NCBI RefSeq assembly: GCF_000764185.1
Contig: NZ_JQEC01000011.1
Span: 1-64,000, forward strand
Direction: 5' to 3'
From: Colwellia psychrerythraea
GTDB taxonomy: Bacteria > Pseudomonadota > Gammaproteobacteria > Enterobacterales > Alteromonadaceae
DNA: 64,000 bases
Shown piece after piece: positions 1 through 9,411 of the stretch (the stretch's first letter is position 1; every line of letters starts with the position of its first letter). The notes below the pieces were generated by a model. It saw nothing but the letters and a program-made list of their open reading frames with translations, was not told where the DNA came from and did no database searches. Made by a program: the position numbers and the translations under genes.

Positions 1-1271
1 GTTGTATACATTATATTAGCATCTTATATGATGCAATACTTATTTATCTAGCATACCTATTAGAAGGTTTTGCATTTAAATTTCAAAATCCAATATGGTT
101 GAGTGATATTCATCACCAACCCTACTATTTTTTTAATATTTATATTAACTATTTTGTTTCATCTAAATTGAACAAGGCCTTAGTTATTTTTTCATTACAT
201 TAAAAACCGATGGTCTTTATTTTGTAATAAACGTGATATGCTTTTCAAGCACTACTTTCGATAATCTATAGCTAACTATACTTTATCAATTAAAGCTGGT
301 GGTTGCTTCATGATTCAAAAAGCCCATTCCTAAGCTATTATCGTTATATTATTTGTAAGTTCATTACTGTATAAATGAATATTTAATTACCATAACCTTA
401 TGAATTTTAATTAGTAATTCGATATTTCATCGATTATCAGCAAGAAAATATAACTATATTCTCTATATTTAATAAAAATGATATTTTATCAAAAAAAGGA
501 TAACTTACTAGCTATCATTCATTGTAATAACTGTATTGCTTATCAATAGGCCTAGTAATAATAGGGACTCATAAACATGGTTTATTATTAAGCCATCAGG
601 ACAATAAATATTAATATTAATACATAACTTATGATTCCGATAAGTTTGAAAAATCAGATTTATTTTTAACTGAATGAAATAAAAATTCGATGCTCAGTCA
701 GCATCGATTTTATTATGCCTTTAAATTACTATTTTTCACTCACTTTCTTATTTTTATCCAAAGCATTTTAATCCCTTATCAAAAATGTTATTACTCGAGT
801 TAATCAATGGATATCATAAATAATCAGACATTGTCACCCTCTAAAAACACAGGTCACCATCAATATCAACAACTTACACTAAACTCACCCCTTTACATTA
901 TGATATACAACTACTCTGAAACAATAGAGTGGTGTGACGAACACCAGATACAAAAGAGAATAATTTATTTTTCATAATGACAAGCATGAAGCTGCTTACC
1001 CAAGACCCCCCATGGTATTCCAAATGGAATTGTGCATCAATTAACTGCCTCTTTGTTTGAGGGGATATCCTAGTCGATGCTACCTCAATGACAGACCCAC
1101 TTTCCTATCATTTTATCAGCATTAAAGTGACTTAAATGGCGCATAATATTAATCCTGCATCGCCTTATATCAATCAAAAACTAACAGACTCCAGTTTATC
1201 TTGCCCAAACGAACATAAAGGGATTTTCAAGGGTGGTTAAGGCTATGACAAAACGAGATGTATAAAATATA
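1..1271. other. Gene-free AT-rich stretch
   Basis: No convincing open frame was found on either strand; all frames are broken by frequent stops. The only structure I see is a terminator-like hairpin at 682-711. The stretch reads like decayed accessory DNA at the edge of the island that continues to about 8700. Confidence 0.6.
682..711 (+). terminator. Orphan terminator-like hairpin
   Basis: An 8-bp perfect stem (TCGATGCT at 687-694 with AGCATCGA at 700-707) with loop CAGTC is extended by A/T flanks and followed by TTTTA on the plus strand. No gene precedes it on either strand, so it may be left over from a lost gene. It could also work on the minus strand. Confidence 0.4.
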
Positions 1272-1306
1272 ATAACGCCAATTAGTTGTTAACTGATTGG
1301 CGTTAT
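1272..1306 (-). terminator. Terminator of the parB-like gene
   Basis: A 16-bp stem with one mismatch (1272-1287 with 1291-1306, loop GTT) lies directly after the stop codon of the minus-strand ParB-like gene. The following minus-strand sequence is T-rich. Confidence 0.65.
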
Positions 1307-1308
1307 AG

Positions 1309-2385
1309 TTAATTATTAGTATTTTCTAAAAATTCAATAACAGAGGAAAATATCATTGAAACTGCAGCATGATCGTCCCAATCAATGTTATCCCAATCGA
1401 TACCTGTCTCTAGCTCCATAATGTTTGCCATTAACAAGGCTTTTATTGTATTAGCCGATTTTATATTTTCAACTTTGTAGGTTTTAGGTATCGGCCTTAG
1501 TGGGATTTTATTTAATAATTTAGATTGAATTTCATTATCGATATTTTTTTTATCTGTTAAATTAAGCACCGATTTTTTATATTGTATTTTATACTCTGTT
1601 TCAACTGTTAAAACCATTTTTTTAACTTTAATAAAGGGAGTGCTTAATCCTGACTCATAAGCTGTTATTACACATTTATATCGGCTTAGAACATTATAAT
1701 TATCAAATGTCCCCATAGAAATCCCTAAATTAGTAGCAATTTCTTTTACGGTCAACTTTTTTAACCCTAACTTGATCCGAGCGGTGTTGAGTGTCGTTAT
1801 TTCACTCATTGCACTTTCGAAAGCCATCAATTTTCCATATTGTGGCAGCTCTTCTCTACTGGCATTTTCTTGAAATTGTTTAACTTTAACTAACAGAGGC
1901 TTAGTGTTATAAAGCTTAAACTGTGCTGTTGAGTCATAGCCATTAGCATAAATTAAAGCAAAGAAACGCCTGTGCCCTGTTAAAATCTGATACTTTCCAT
2001 CCTCAACTGGGTAGAGTGTTGGAGCCTGAATGAGCTCAGAAACAGAAATATTATCCCCTAGCTCTAGAATAGACTCTATAGTCTGATTAGCTTTTTTCCA
2101 GTCAGAAGAACCGTATTTAAGACAATTGATCATGCAAGACTGACCTATTAGAACATGATCCTCTGCGTTATACATATGGACTAATTCTTTTTTTGTAATT
2201 TTTCTTTTTACAAATAGCTTTGCGTCATTATCTTTAATAAAAATAGCAGGTAAAAAACGAGCATTGGTACTATCTGGAATCACGGAACTTAAAAATATTG
2301 ACTGATAATAAAAGGTGTCATCAGTCAGTCCTCCGATAGTATTAAGGCTACTCAAAAGTAACTGCTCGTGTGTTAGACCATTCAT
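1309..2385 (-). CDS. Orphan ParB/Spo0J-family partition-like protein
   Basis: The 358-residue protein has the layout of the ParB family. A ParB N-terminal (CTPase) domain spans roughly residues 95-190; it contains the GHRR motif (family form GERR, about residue 137) within ILTGHRRFFALIYANG, followed by QENASREEL, which resembles the family ENxxRxxL box. A helix-turn-helix follows (LTVKEIATNLGISMGTFDNY). ParB proteins bind parS sites and load as CTP-dependent clamps, normally together with ParA. Here no parA and no obvious parS-like palindrome is adjacent, so it is an orphan in a decayed island. The start is ATG with AGGTG about 10 bases upstream. The frame is fully open while its neighbours are broken, which suggests it is recent or under selection. 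It could equally be a plasmid, phage or integrative-element relic. The family call is fairly firm; the function is unknown. Confidence 0.75.
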   Translation of the reverse strand: MNGLTHEQLLLSSLNTIGGLTDDTFYYQSIFLSSVIPDSTNARFLPAIFIKDNDAKLFVKRKITKKELVHMYNAEDHVLIGQSCMINCLKYGSSDWKKANQTIESILELGDNISVSELIQAPTLYPVEDGKYQILTGHRRFFALIYANGYDSTAQFKLYNTKPLLVKVKQFQENASREELPQYGKLMAFESAMSEITTLNTARIKLGLKKLTVKEIATNLGISMGTFDNYNVLSRYKCVITAYESGLSTPFIKVKKMVLTVETEYKIQYKKSVLNLTDKKNIDNEIQSKLLNKIPLRPIPKTYKVENIKSANTIKALLMANIMELETGIDWDNIDWDDHAAVSMIFSSVIEFLENTNN

Positions 2386-3324
2386 TATTATTTGGCACCT
2401 AAATTTAAAATGTATAAAATAGATTATACCATGAAAGCCTAGGTAGATATTGTCTAATGTGAATTCATAGATTAAATCTTAAGAAATAATACAACAGAAG
2501 CATGTTCTTAATTTTCATTTCCGCATTCTAGGCGTAACTATTCAATTTTTGAAAGGAATGCATGCTAATACTTTTCAATACCTTAACAAGATAGGGATTG
2601 ATTTATTGCAAGTGGCAAGTGGCAAGTAATCCAAAATATTGTAAAAAACCTAACAACTCTACGCCGAGTTCATTCCAGAAATCCCCCCCCCCTTAAGAAG
2701 AACACCTAAAGTTCTCTAGGCATTTGGTATCGATGGCAACACAGGGCTACATGATATTTTTTTATTCAACTTGCCGTTCATTCGAATAATTTAACGCTTC
2801 AGTTAGTTTTTCTGGGTGTTAAATGGGCTCGTTGTTATTGCTCGAAAACCCAGTTACAAAATTTGTAAAATGGCTCACGGTCTTTTTCGCTAAGCTAACG
2901 CATCGCAAGCTCGGTGATGTATTCTTTGATGTACTCCTCAACTTTATAAAGCTGCGCTATTTCATCAATAGTCTCGATTACTGCTGTCGGCTCTAAGAGT
3001 GACGCTCTGTCGAAATAGCGCCTGGAGTGTACCAAAAACTAGCATGCTATAGTGTCCTTTTTTTCCTTAAGTTTTGCAGTAAACAGCCTAACCATCGGTC
3101 AATAATTTACATGTAAATCCTTCGAGCAAATTTGGGCATGCAAAAACCATCGGCTGTTAGACCAAGTGAAGGGTACTTCATCCATGGTAAGGGGTTGACT
3201 GTTGATAATGGATGTAGGTTAGCTTGGTAGTTCTCTAACCTTATTACGTCTACGATAGAGCTAGAAAAATCTCTCATTACAAGCTCAATTACATAGAACA
3301 AAAGCAACAAACTGATAATAATTA
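2386..3324. other. Gene-poor interval with short repeats and a C10 run
   Basis: It holds a 7-bp tandem GCAAGTG, two copies plus a partial (2608-2627), an unusual run of ten C (2683-2692) in otherwise AT-rich DNA, and a decayed reading frame (2762-2997, listed separately). A small open frame at 3107-3310 on the minus strand has no recognisable features and I do not call it a gene. Confidence 0.5.
2762..2997 (-). pseudogene. Decayed C-terminal remnant of an unknown protein
   Basis: On the minus strand a protein-like reading begins EPTAVIETIDEIAQLYKV, continues through EYIKEYITELAMR, meets a TAG stop, resumes in the same frame with LSEKDREPFYKFCNWVFEQ, meets TAA, and after a one-base shift ends EKLTEALNYSNERQVE and a stop. 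The composition (charged helices, few rare residues) looks like a former gene rather than random sequence. I do not recognise the family; a transposon-borne gene is possible given the neighbouring insertion sequence. Confidence 0.3.
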
Positions 3325-4313
3325 ACCTGAGTTCTGTTTAAGAATACTATTTTTCTAGATCGACTTTAATCCAAATTGACTCGGTGATAGCTTAATACGT
3401 GGTTTTTGTTTTTTTAAGCAACAAGCCACTATGCCTGAAATGACATTCAACATAAAGCCGGCCTCACTACGATGTCGACTATGTTCTATTTGTGAGATGT
3501 TTTTGAGTTGACCATTTATCGTTTCAATAATGTATCTCTTTGATAACACTGTCCTATAAAATACAGACATTGCCTTAGCTTTCATATTTTTACGAACAAT
3601 AGTGACTAAACCAACGTCATTCGCCGCTAGCTTATCATTAGCTTTTTACCGAGATATCCTTTGTCCGCATAATGCTTTCCGTAGAGGTTTTTACATAACT
3701 TTGGAATAGGCGTTCTATCGTTTGTATTATCTGGTGTTATCTTCAGAGAAATAATTTCCCCTACATGGTTAATCAATAAATGAAGCTTGAAACCGTAAAA
3801 CCAGCCCACTGTTCCCTTCCCACGTTTGGCAACACCATCAAAGACCCTATTGCGTGGAATACGGATATTGTGGCAAACTTTTCGACAAACTCAATACCTT
3901 TGAGCTTTCCTTTTATCGTTTGAAAGTAAGCGTACGTACATAGGTACAATTAAAGAAGACATTTTGTGTAAAAAACGCATGTAATTTAGTAGGCTTGGGA
4001 AATCACGTTGCCAATACCCCGAACAAAACCAACAGGTAGGTATTGAAATACATACATTATCCTACCAATAAAAAGCAATATCGATAGTCATTCACTCAAT
4101 ATCATCTTTGACTAGCGTTTTCTTTTTTTGGTTCCGTTAGCGATTAATTCTGCCTCCTATGCAGGGATAAATTTATGTCAAAAATCATCGATATCGAAAA
4201 ATATATATTTTAAGTTATTAATTTTACTACCTTTGTTGCATTAAAATCGTTTTTAGTCGAAAGATCTGATCGTAAGCTGGACAGTTAGTTCAATCCTTAT
4301 CCAGTTTTCAGGT
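3325..4313 (-). mobile_element. IS982-family insertion sequence, degenerate, with TIRs and TSD
   Basis: A 989-bp element is bounded by imperfect inverted repeats: 3325 reads ACCTGAGTTCTGTTTAAG, and the other end, read on the minus strand from 4313, is ACCTGAAAACTGGATAAGG. It is flanked by a perfect 6-bp direct repeat TAATTA (3319-3324 and 4314-4319), consistent with target-site duplication. Length and transposase content fit IS982. The transposase is broken by stops and frameshifts, so the copy cannot move by itself. Its ends match those of the MITE-like elements at 31687, 42117 and 55509. Confidence 0.8.
3355..4231 (-). pseudogene. IS982-family transposase, multiple stops and frameshifts
   Basis: Minus-strand frames joined end to end give an IS982 (DDE) transposase. 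The N-terminus is FFDIDDF, stop, HKFIPA, stop, EAELIANGTKKRKR, stop; then RDFPSLLNYMRFL; CHNIRIPRNRVFDGVAKRG; GWFYGFKLHLLINHVGEI; and the C-terminus SKRYIIETINGQLKNISQIE. The first stops fit TGC or TGG codons turned into TGA and TAG. A frameshift near 3630 separates the central piece from the C-terminal piece. The original start is also lost (probably around 4231). It is clearly inactive; the family call rests on the conserved central and C-terminal blocks. Confidence 0.8.
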
Positions 4314-5142
4314 TAATTATCAATGCCAAGTACACTATGTTGAATATGCGGATATCAAACAACGATGAATAGTTTTTTATTCTAAATCTGCTGATCATCG
4401 AGCATAAAGTTATCGCGGCAAAGGTAGCTGAAAGTAAACCTTTATAGCGGCAAGCAATAGAATAAATTGAAGATAACAAAACAGAAATAACTCAAGTAAT
4501 ACCATTTTTAGTAAATTTTTGATCTAATTGATGATATTTTTTTATGTAAATATCACAGCTTATGGACTTATAACCATGAGCGACCTAACATGGGAATTGG
4601 TGGTATAACCCCAATTAAAAAACGTAGACTAACACAGAGAAAAACGTCTACTTCTGATCTCCATTAAAAATGGGGAGATTACCACAAAGCGGTCATGAGT
4701 CACTCAGTTGATATCGATACTTTGGATTAGATTTTGTATTAACTAACAGAATAAAACTAAAAATCATTTTTCACTTGATCAACAGTCAGCACTCTTAATC
4801 TTAAATGATTGGCGTCTTCCTCAGAGATACTATTTTATTTTTTATCAAATCAAAAAATTCGGATACACACGAATCGATACCGTGCGCGCACAAAGTGATC
4901 TTTACATCCCAACAAATAAATATCGATTAAATCATTTGTTCAAAAGGTCTCGTTCTACCACAAACACGACATTAAGCAGTAATGTAAAAACACTAATTCA
5001 GATTAGATTTTCTATTCATAACACCTTTAGAATAGGCAAGCGTCATGCAAAAAAACCAAGACAAACTATCTGCCAAAATGAATTGTATTGATGAACACCT
5101 CCCGCCTAGGCTCAAATTCGCTACTCGAAGAGGGGGAACCTT
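4314..5142. other. Intergenic, no recognisable gene
   Basis: Short open frames on both strands (for example 4297-4479 minus, 4882-5091 plus, 5045-5290 plus) have no family features; the last overlaps the end of a recognisable pseudogene on the other strand. I see no RNA gene or repeat here apart from the target duplication of the IS982 element at its left edge. Confidence 0.5.
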
Positions 5143-6581
5143 TTATTCGATTTTATCAAATTTAAATCTTTTTGCTACCCGTAAACCTCTGACTTTACCG
5201 GTATCATCCTTGCGAAAAACTAACGGTTTCATTCCAGATTCAACATTAATAAAGGTTATCTTTTTGGTTGGTACTAAGCGCGAAAACTGAGTTTCGTTTT
5301 GCGCCTTAATCTTCAGCTGTCCATCAAAAACTTTAAGTTTCACAATGAAACCACCACCAGTTTTCATTTTATACTGTCCGGTATAAGCCTTGAGTTCATC
5401 CAGAGATAAAGTTAACGCATCTATGGTTTGTCTTGAGTGATACCCGTATCATAATATTTTGAGATATACCTCATAATATCTTGATAAATTGAACGGCCAT
5501 TATCACCATTACTCATCACTATCATGCCCTCACCTTTATTTACGAAGGCTTTAAACTTATTGGTAAAACCAAGATTTTTGCCACCATGCCCAAAGACAAG
5601 TTGATTATTAACTTCACTCATAGCGGGCCCTAGCCCCCAATTTTTTTGGTGCTTAGTGAACATAGATTCTACTGTGGTTTTCTTTATTATTCCGTCTTTC
5701 TTTCCGGCCATTATTGCTTGCATGTGCATGATGTAAATAGCTAGTTCTGAAGGAGTAGTCCATAAGCCGGCCGCGGCCTTCTCAGGGTAATCATTATAAA
5801 TTGCGGAGTGCACTTTTCCATTACGGTCATACGCTGCACTGGCACGCTGTTTTAACGTTTTGGGTAAAGCATGTTGAAAGGTTCTATTGACCATCCCCAT
5901 TGGCTTAAGAGTTTGATTGTCAGCATATTCAGAAAATGATACCCCAGTGACATCTTCTACTATTTTTTGCATGACTGTATAGCCACCTATCGCCATTTAC
6001 TTCCTGGAATCTGATTAACTATAACTTCATGGGTATTTCCTTTGCCGCTTAGCACATCCGTTGTACTTGGTATTTCACTACCTGTTGCATACCCAGGAAA
6101 TCCGTGACCACTAAGGCCGCCGGTATGCGTAAGAAGCTGACGTAAAGTAACTGGTTTTTCTTTAGTTAATAAGTCTCCCTCAACCTTCCAGTCTTTTAGG
6201 TATTGATCAACATCAAGCTGCAACTTACCTTGTTCAACCAATTTTAGTGCGGCAAGGGCGGCAACTGGCTTACTAATTGAGCCAGCTTGAAAAAGAGTAT
6301 TTGTGTCTACCTTACTTGTACCATTAGCAATACCATAACCTTTTGCCCAATCAATTTTTCCGTTATGAATTAGTGCAATACTAAGGCCTGGCACATTTAA
6401 TTGCTTCATACGATTTACTATTGAAGTACTTGAGTCGTTAACCCTTATGTTACTTTTTAAATTATTATCAATTACCTTAACGGCATCGGTGTTCGCATAA
6501 ACTGCACTTGTGAATGTTAATAGAGATAGTGAAATAAGCGAAGAATAGAGAAAGCCGGTGATTTAAATTGAATATTTCAAT
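5143..6581 (-). pseudogene. Beta-lactamase-family serine hydrolase, frameshifted
   Basis: Three minus-strand pieces form one secreted class-C-like serine hydrolase. The N-terminal part has a leader (LISLSLLTFTSAVYA) and the nucleophile motif SISK in FQAGSISKPVAALAAL. The middle part has the HGG box (FGHGGKNLGFTNKF), equivalent to KTG. The end looks like the DUF3471-type C-terminal domain. Lesions: a TAA in the leader six codons after a TTG start that has good SD spacing; a deletion of about 7 bases near 5995, where SKWR runs straight into GGYTVMQ and the Tyr-Ser/Asn motif is gone; and a frameshift near 5420. The family hydrolyses beta-lactams or peptide/ester bonds in the periplasm; this copy should be inactive. 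Family call firm, exact substrate unknown. Confidence 0.8.
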
Positions 6582-7082
6582 GATAGTTCCTTTATTAAAT
6601 AGTTTTGTGTATCGGAAAATAATTTCCTTTTAGTCATTCGTCATGAAATAGGTGACTTACATCCCTTAATTTTCCTGAGAGCACCATCCTGCTTACAGCA
6701 CTCAAAGAAAGTTCAATTGTCGATACTATTATTATCAGATAATAAACACAGACTTTGTCATATCACCTATGTTCAACGCTGCATATAACAATTATTAGAA
6801 GGGTAAATTTCATGTTTTTTACATTGAATAAACAATACACTTAATTACTATCTAGATCAACGACTTAGAATAAACCACCTAAACTGGTCAATAAGTGAAA
6901 GATTAAGTTACCCCTTTTATTACGCAAATAATTAAATTCACATATGAACTGTATATAAAAACACTATCAGTTAGTTGTTACAATTTTATTGTTTTTTGCT
7001 GAATCCCCTGAGACTCAACAGGAATATGACTTTGAAAAGGATTATAAAATATATGGCAATAGAATAAATGCTAATGACTTCA
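6582..7082. other. Intergenic, no recognisable gene
   Basis: AT-rich DNA between the broken hydrolase and the IS4-family element. No open frame or hairpin worth calling was seen. A promoter for the hydrolase would have lain here. Confidence 0.5.
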
Positions 7083-7092
7083 ATGCCCACAA

Positions 7093-8422
7093 CAATGTCA
7101 TTAACTTAAAGTTAATTTACGTACTTACAATAAGTTAGCTAGTTGATAACCTAACTATGAATTAAAAATAGAGAGAAATCACCAATGAGCTGTTCAGTAT
7201 TTAATTCAAATAGTACAAAAGTCAACCAATAAGATTCACTCAACTGAATTTTTAGAAAGTCACCGTAAAAAACTTACTGATTTCACTCGAAGTCGCCCCC
7301 TTACCTCTCCTTGTTTAATGAGTTTTATGTTGAATGCTCTCAATGGGTCAATTCAGGCTGAACTCGTTCGGTTTTTCAATGTTATCTTTGATAGCCACTT
7401 GTCAACAACATCAGTTAGCACTGCTGCTTTTTGTAAAGCCAGAATGAAACTGTCCCATCAGGCTTTTATGAGTTAAACGATGAACTAGTTCAAGCGTTCT
7501 ATGAAGCTGCAACCATTGATACATGGCAAGCCCATAGACTATTAGCTGTTGATGGGTCAGTCACACAATTACCTATCTCTGACGAACTACTTGAGCATTT
7601 TGGTAAAGATCGCCCACATGCTGCTATGCCTCATGTTCGTCTTTCACAACTTTATGATGTTAAGAATAATATTACCCTAGATTTACAGGTAGAAAGCCAT
7701 TCAACAGGAGACCGTGAAATGGCGCTAAAACATTTAAATAAAACCCAAACAGGCGACTTAGTCGTTTATGACAGAGGTTATCCTGCCGTTTGGTTTTATA
7801 AATATCATAGGCTAAAAAATGTTGATTTCCCTTCTATTGAGAAGTCTCTCCGTCGATGTAGAAAAGACAAAATATCAACCGAATCTCTTTGTTTAAGATT
7901 AGTGCGAGTTGAGCTGCCATCAGGAGAGCCAGAGATTTTAGTTTCATCATTAACAGACTTGAAAGCTTATCCTACTTCTATTTTCGATAATTTATATCAC
8001 CAACGCTGAGGAGTTGAAGAAGATTACAAAGTATTGAAAAGAGCCTCAATATTGAGAATTATTCTCGTATTTCTGTTGAAGGTATTTTACAAGACTTACA
8101 CGCTAAGCTATTGACTAAAAACCTTGCTGCTTCTGCAATCCATGATGCAAAACGAAAAATAAAGTAGCCTAAAAACAAGAGACTCTATGAATATAAAATC
8201 AATTTCACCTTTGCGATAAACCAGCTTAAAGACAATATTGTTCGGTTCACAATGAGGCTAGCTGAACTTGAGCTTTATGAATTACTGATAAGTAAAATAT
8301 CAAAGAATTAAAGTGTAATTCGACCTGATTGTAAGTTTGTTCGACAAGACCCTAGAAACAAGACAAATAAGTTCCCAATGAATTATAAACGTATGCGTTA
8401 AATCCTTAAGTTAATGACATTG
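7093..8422 (+). mobile_element. IS4-family insertion sequence, degenerate, with TIRs and TSD
   Basis: A 1330-bp element has a 17-bp perfect inverted repeat CAATGTCATTAACTTAA (7093-7109; complement at 8406-8422). It is flanked by 10-bp direct repeats differing at one base (ATGCCCACAA at 7083-7092, ATGCGCACAA at 8423-8432). IS4 elements typically make target duplications of about 10-13 bp, so size, ends and duplication agree. The transposase inside is broken. Confidence 0.85.
7185..8311 (+). pseudogene. IS4-family transposase, frameshifted
   Basis: Joined plus-strand frames give an IS4 DDE transposase: STEFLESHRKKLTDF near the start, TTSVSTAAFCKARMKLSH, the first catalytic Asp region LLAVDGSVTQLP, the second Asp region VVYDRGYPAVWFY, and the YREK-like C-terminal box GVEEDYKVLKR. 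Lesions: early frameshift near 7225, frameshift near 7470 (QAFMS then ELNDEL), TGG to TGA before GVEEDYK at 8008, frameshift near 8040, and a TAG near 8167. The last frame ends ELLISKISKN and TAA at 8311. The largest open piece is 7626-8009. No active transposase can be made. Confidence 0.85.
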
Positions 8423-8705
8423 ATGCGCACAAAGTAATCATTTATAAAAATACAAACAGCTAACTTAGCCCTCCCCATCAAAACACTCTAAACAACAATT
8501 TTTAGATACTCCCCCGACCATTCATAACCAGAATATATTATTCAGATTAAGTGTATTGATTTGGTGGGTATTTGAAAGTCGACAATTGGGAGACATATCA
8601 GATTGAAGAAAAGATTTTATCGAGCTGCAATACAAACATAAGATCGATGTCAGGTAAATAACTACCGAGATAGCCAACCTGTCAGGAATAATTAGCAACC
8701 AAACG

Positions 8706-8736
8706 AAAAAGGCCGATTCATCACGAATCGGCCTTT
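8706..8736 (-). terminator. Terminator after tRNA-Leu
   Basis: A 12-bp perfect stem (8708-8719 with 8725-8736, loop ATCAC) is followed on the minus strand by TTTTT. It lies just downstream of the tRNA and probably ends the secG/tRNA transcript. The 270 bases between it and the IS4 element contain nothing I recognise. Confidence 0.8.
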
Positions 8737-8760
8737 AAATGTCTTTTTGTATAAGTTTAG

Positions 8761-8845
8761 TGGTGCGGATGGGGGGACTTGAACCCCCACGACCTAAGTC
8801 ACCAGCCCCTCAAGCTGACGCGTCTACCAATTCCGCCACATCCGC
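8761..8845 (-). tRNA. tRNA-Leu (anticodon GAG)
   Basis: The 85-nt minus-strand gene folds as a class II tRNA: acceptor GCGGATG at the 5' end pairs with the 3' end, the D-arm region has GGAATTGGTAGACGCG, the anticodon arm is CAGC-TTGAGGG-GCTG with GAG at positions 34-36, a long variable arm follows, and the T-arm GGGGGTTCAAGTCCCCC precedes encoded CCA. It follows secG, as in many gammaproteobacteria. It is also the border of the accessory region to its left, and tRNA genes are common integration sites. Confidence 0.95.
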
Positions 8846-9004
8846 GCAATACTAAACTATATTATCTGTTTTACTAAGTTAACTTGCTTATTATGAGGCA
8901 AAATAAGAGCACTTAACTTTTAGACCCGCAATCCACGCAAGACTAGATTTAAAAACTTTGTACTTTTAACTAAGTTGAAGTTTAGTTAATTTAATCAGAA
9001 CAAT

Positions 9005-9409
9005 TTAGTCTGGAACGTTGCTGTTTTCTTCTTTCTTAGCAGGTTCATCAGAAGCTGGTACATCGCTGTTTTGAGCAGCTGGTAATGTGGTAGCTTCAAG
9101 GCTTTCACCTGGAATGGCATCAACTGCTTGTTCAGCGGGAACTGCTAGGTTATTCCACTCATCAACAGCTTTAGTGCGGTTGGCAGTTAAGTTACCTAGA
9201 ATTAAGCTAATAGCAAAAAAGGCTACGGCTAGGTAAGTTGTTGCAGAAGTTAAGAAGTTACCTGAACCACCTGAACCAAAAACAGTTGCAGAAGATCCAG
9301 CACCAAAAGATGCGCCCATATCTGCGCCTTTACCTTGTTGAATTAACACTAAACCGATTAGGGCTAAAGCAATAAGTACGTAAGCGATAATTAATATTTG
9401 ATACAACAT
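9005..9409 (-). CDS. secG: Protein translocase subunit SecG
   Basis: SecG is the small subunit of the SecYEG inner-membrane channel and assists SecA-driven protein export. The 134-residue protein has two membrane helices (LYQILIIAYVLIALALIGLVLIQQ is the first region, about residues 2-22; the second is about 53-72) around the conserved GKGADMGASFGAGSSATVFG loop, and an acidic, Pro/Ala-rich tail that is longer than the core needs. I chose ATG at 9409 because AAGGAAAA sits just upstream and the product then starts MLYQIL as in the family; a longer frame starting at 9436 would overlap tpiA. The start lies 2 bases after the tpiA stop, so the two genes are probably co-transcribed. Confidence 0.95.
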   Translation of the reverse strand: MLYQILIIAYVLIALALIGLVLIQQGKGADMGASFGAGSSATVFGSGGSGNFLTSATTYLAVAFFAISLILGNLTANRTKAVDEWNNLAVPAEQAVDAIPGESLEATTLPAAQNSDVPASDEPAKKEENSNVPD

Positions 9410-9411
9410 TT

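Noticed and set aside
3107..3310. Minus-strand frame of 67 codons next to the IS982 element
   Set aside because: No SD and no protein-like motif; a chance open frame is more likely.
4882..5290. Two overlapping plus-strand frames near the broken hydrolase
   Set aside because: They lie partly antisense to the recognisable C-terminal piece of the hydrolase and have no family features.
6949..6964. LexA-like CTGTATATAAAAACAC
   Set aside because: Only one half-site matches the CTG-N10-CAG form, and no gene follows it.
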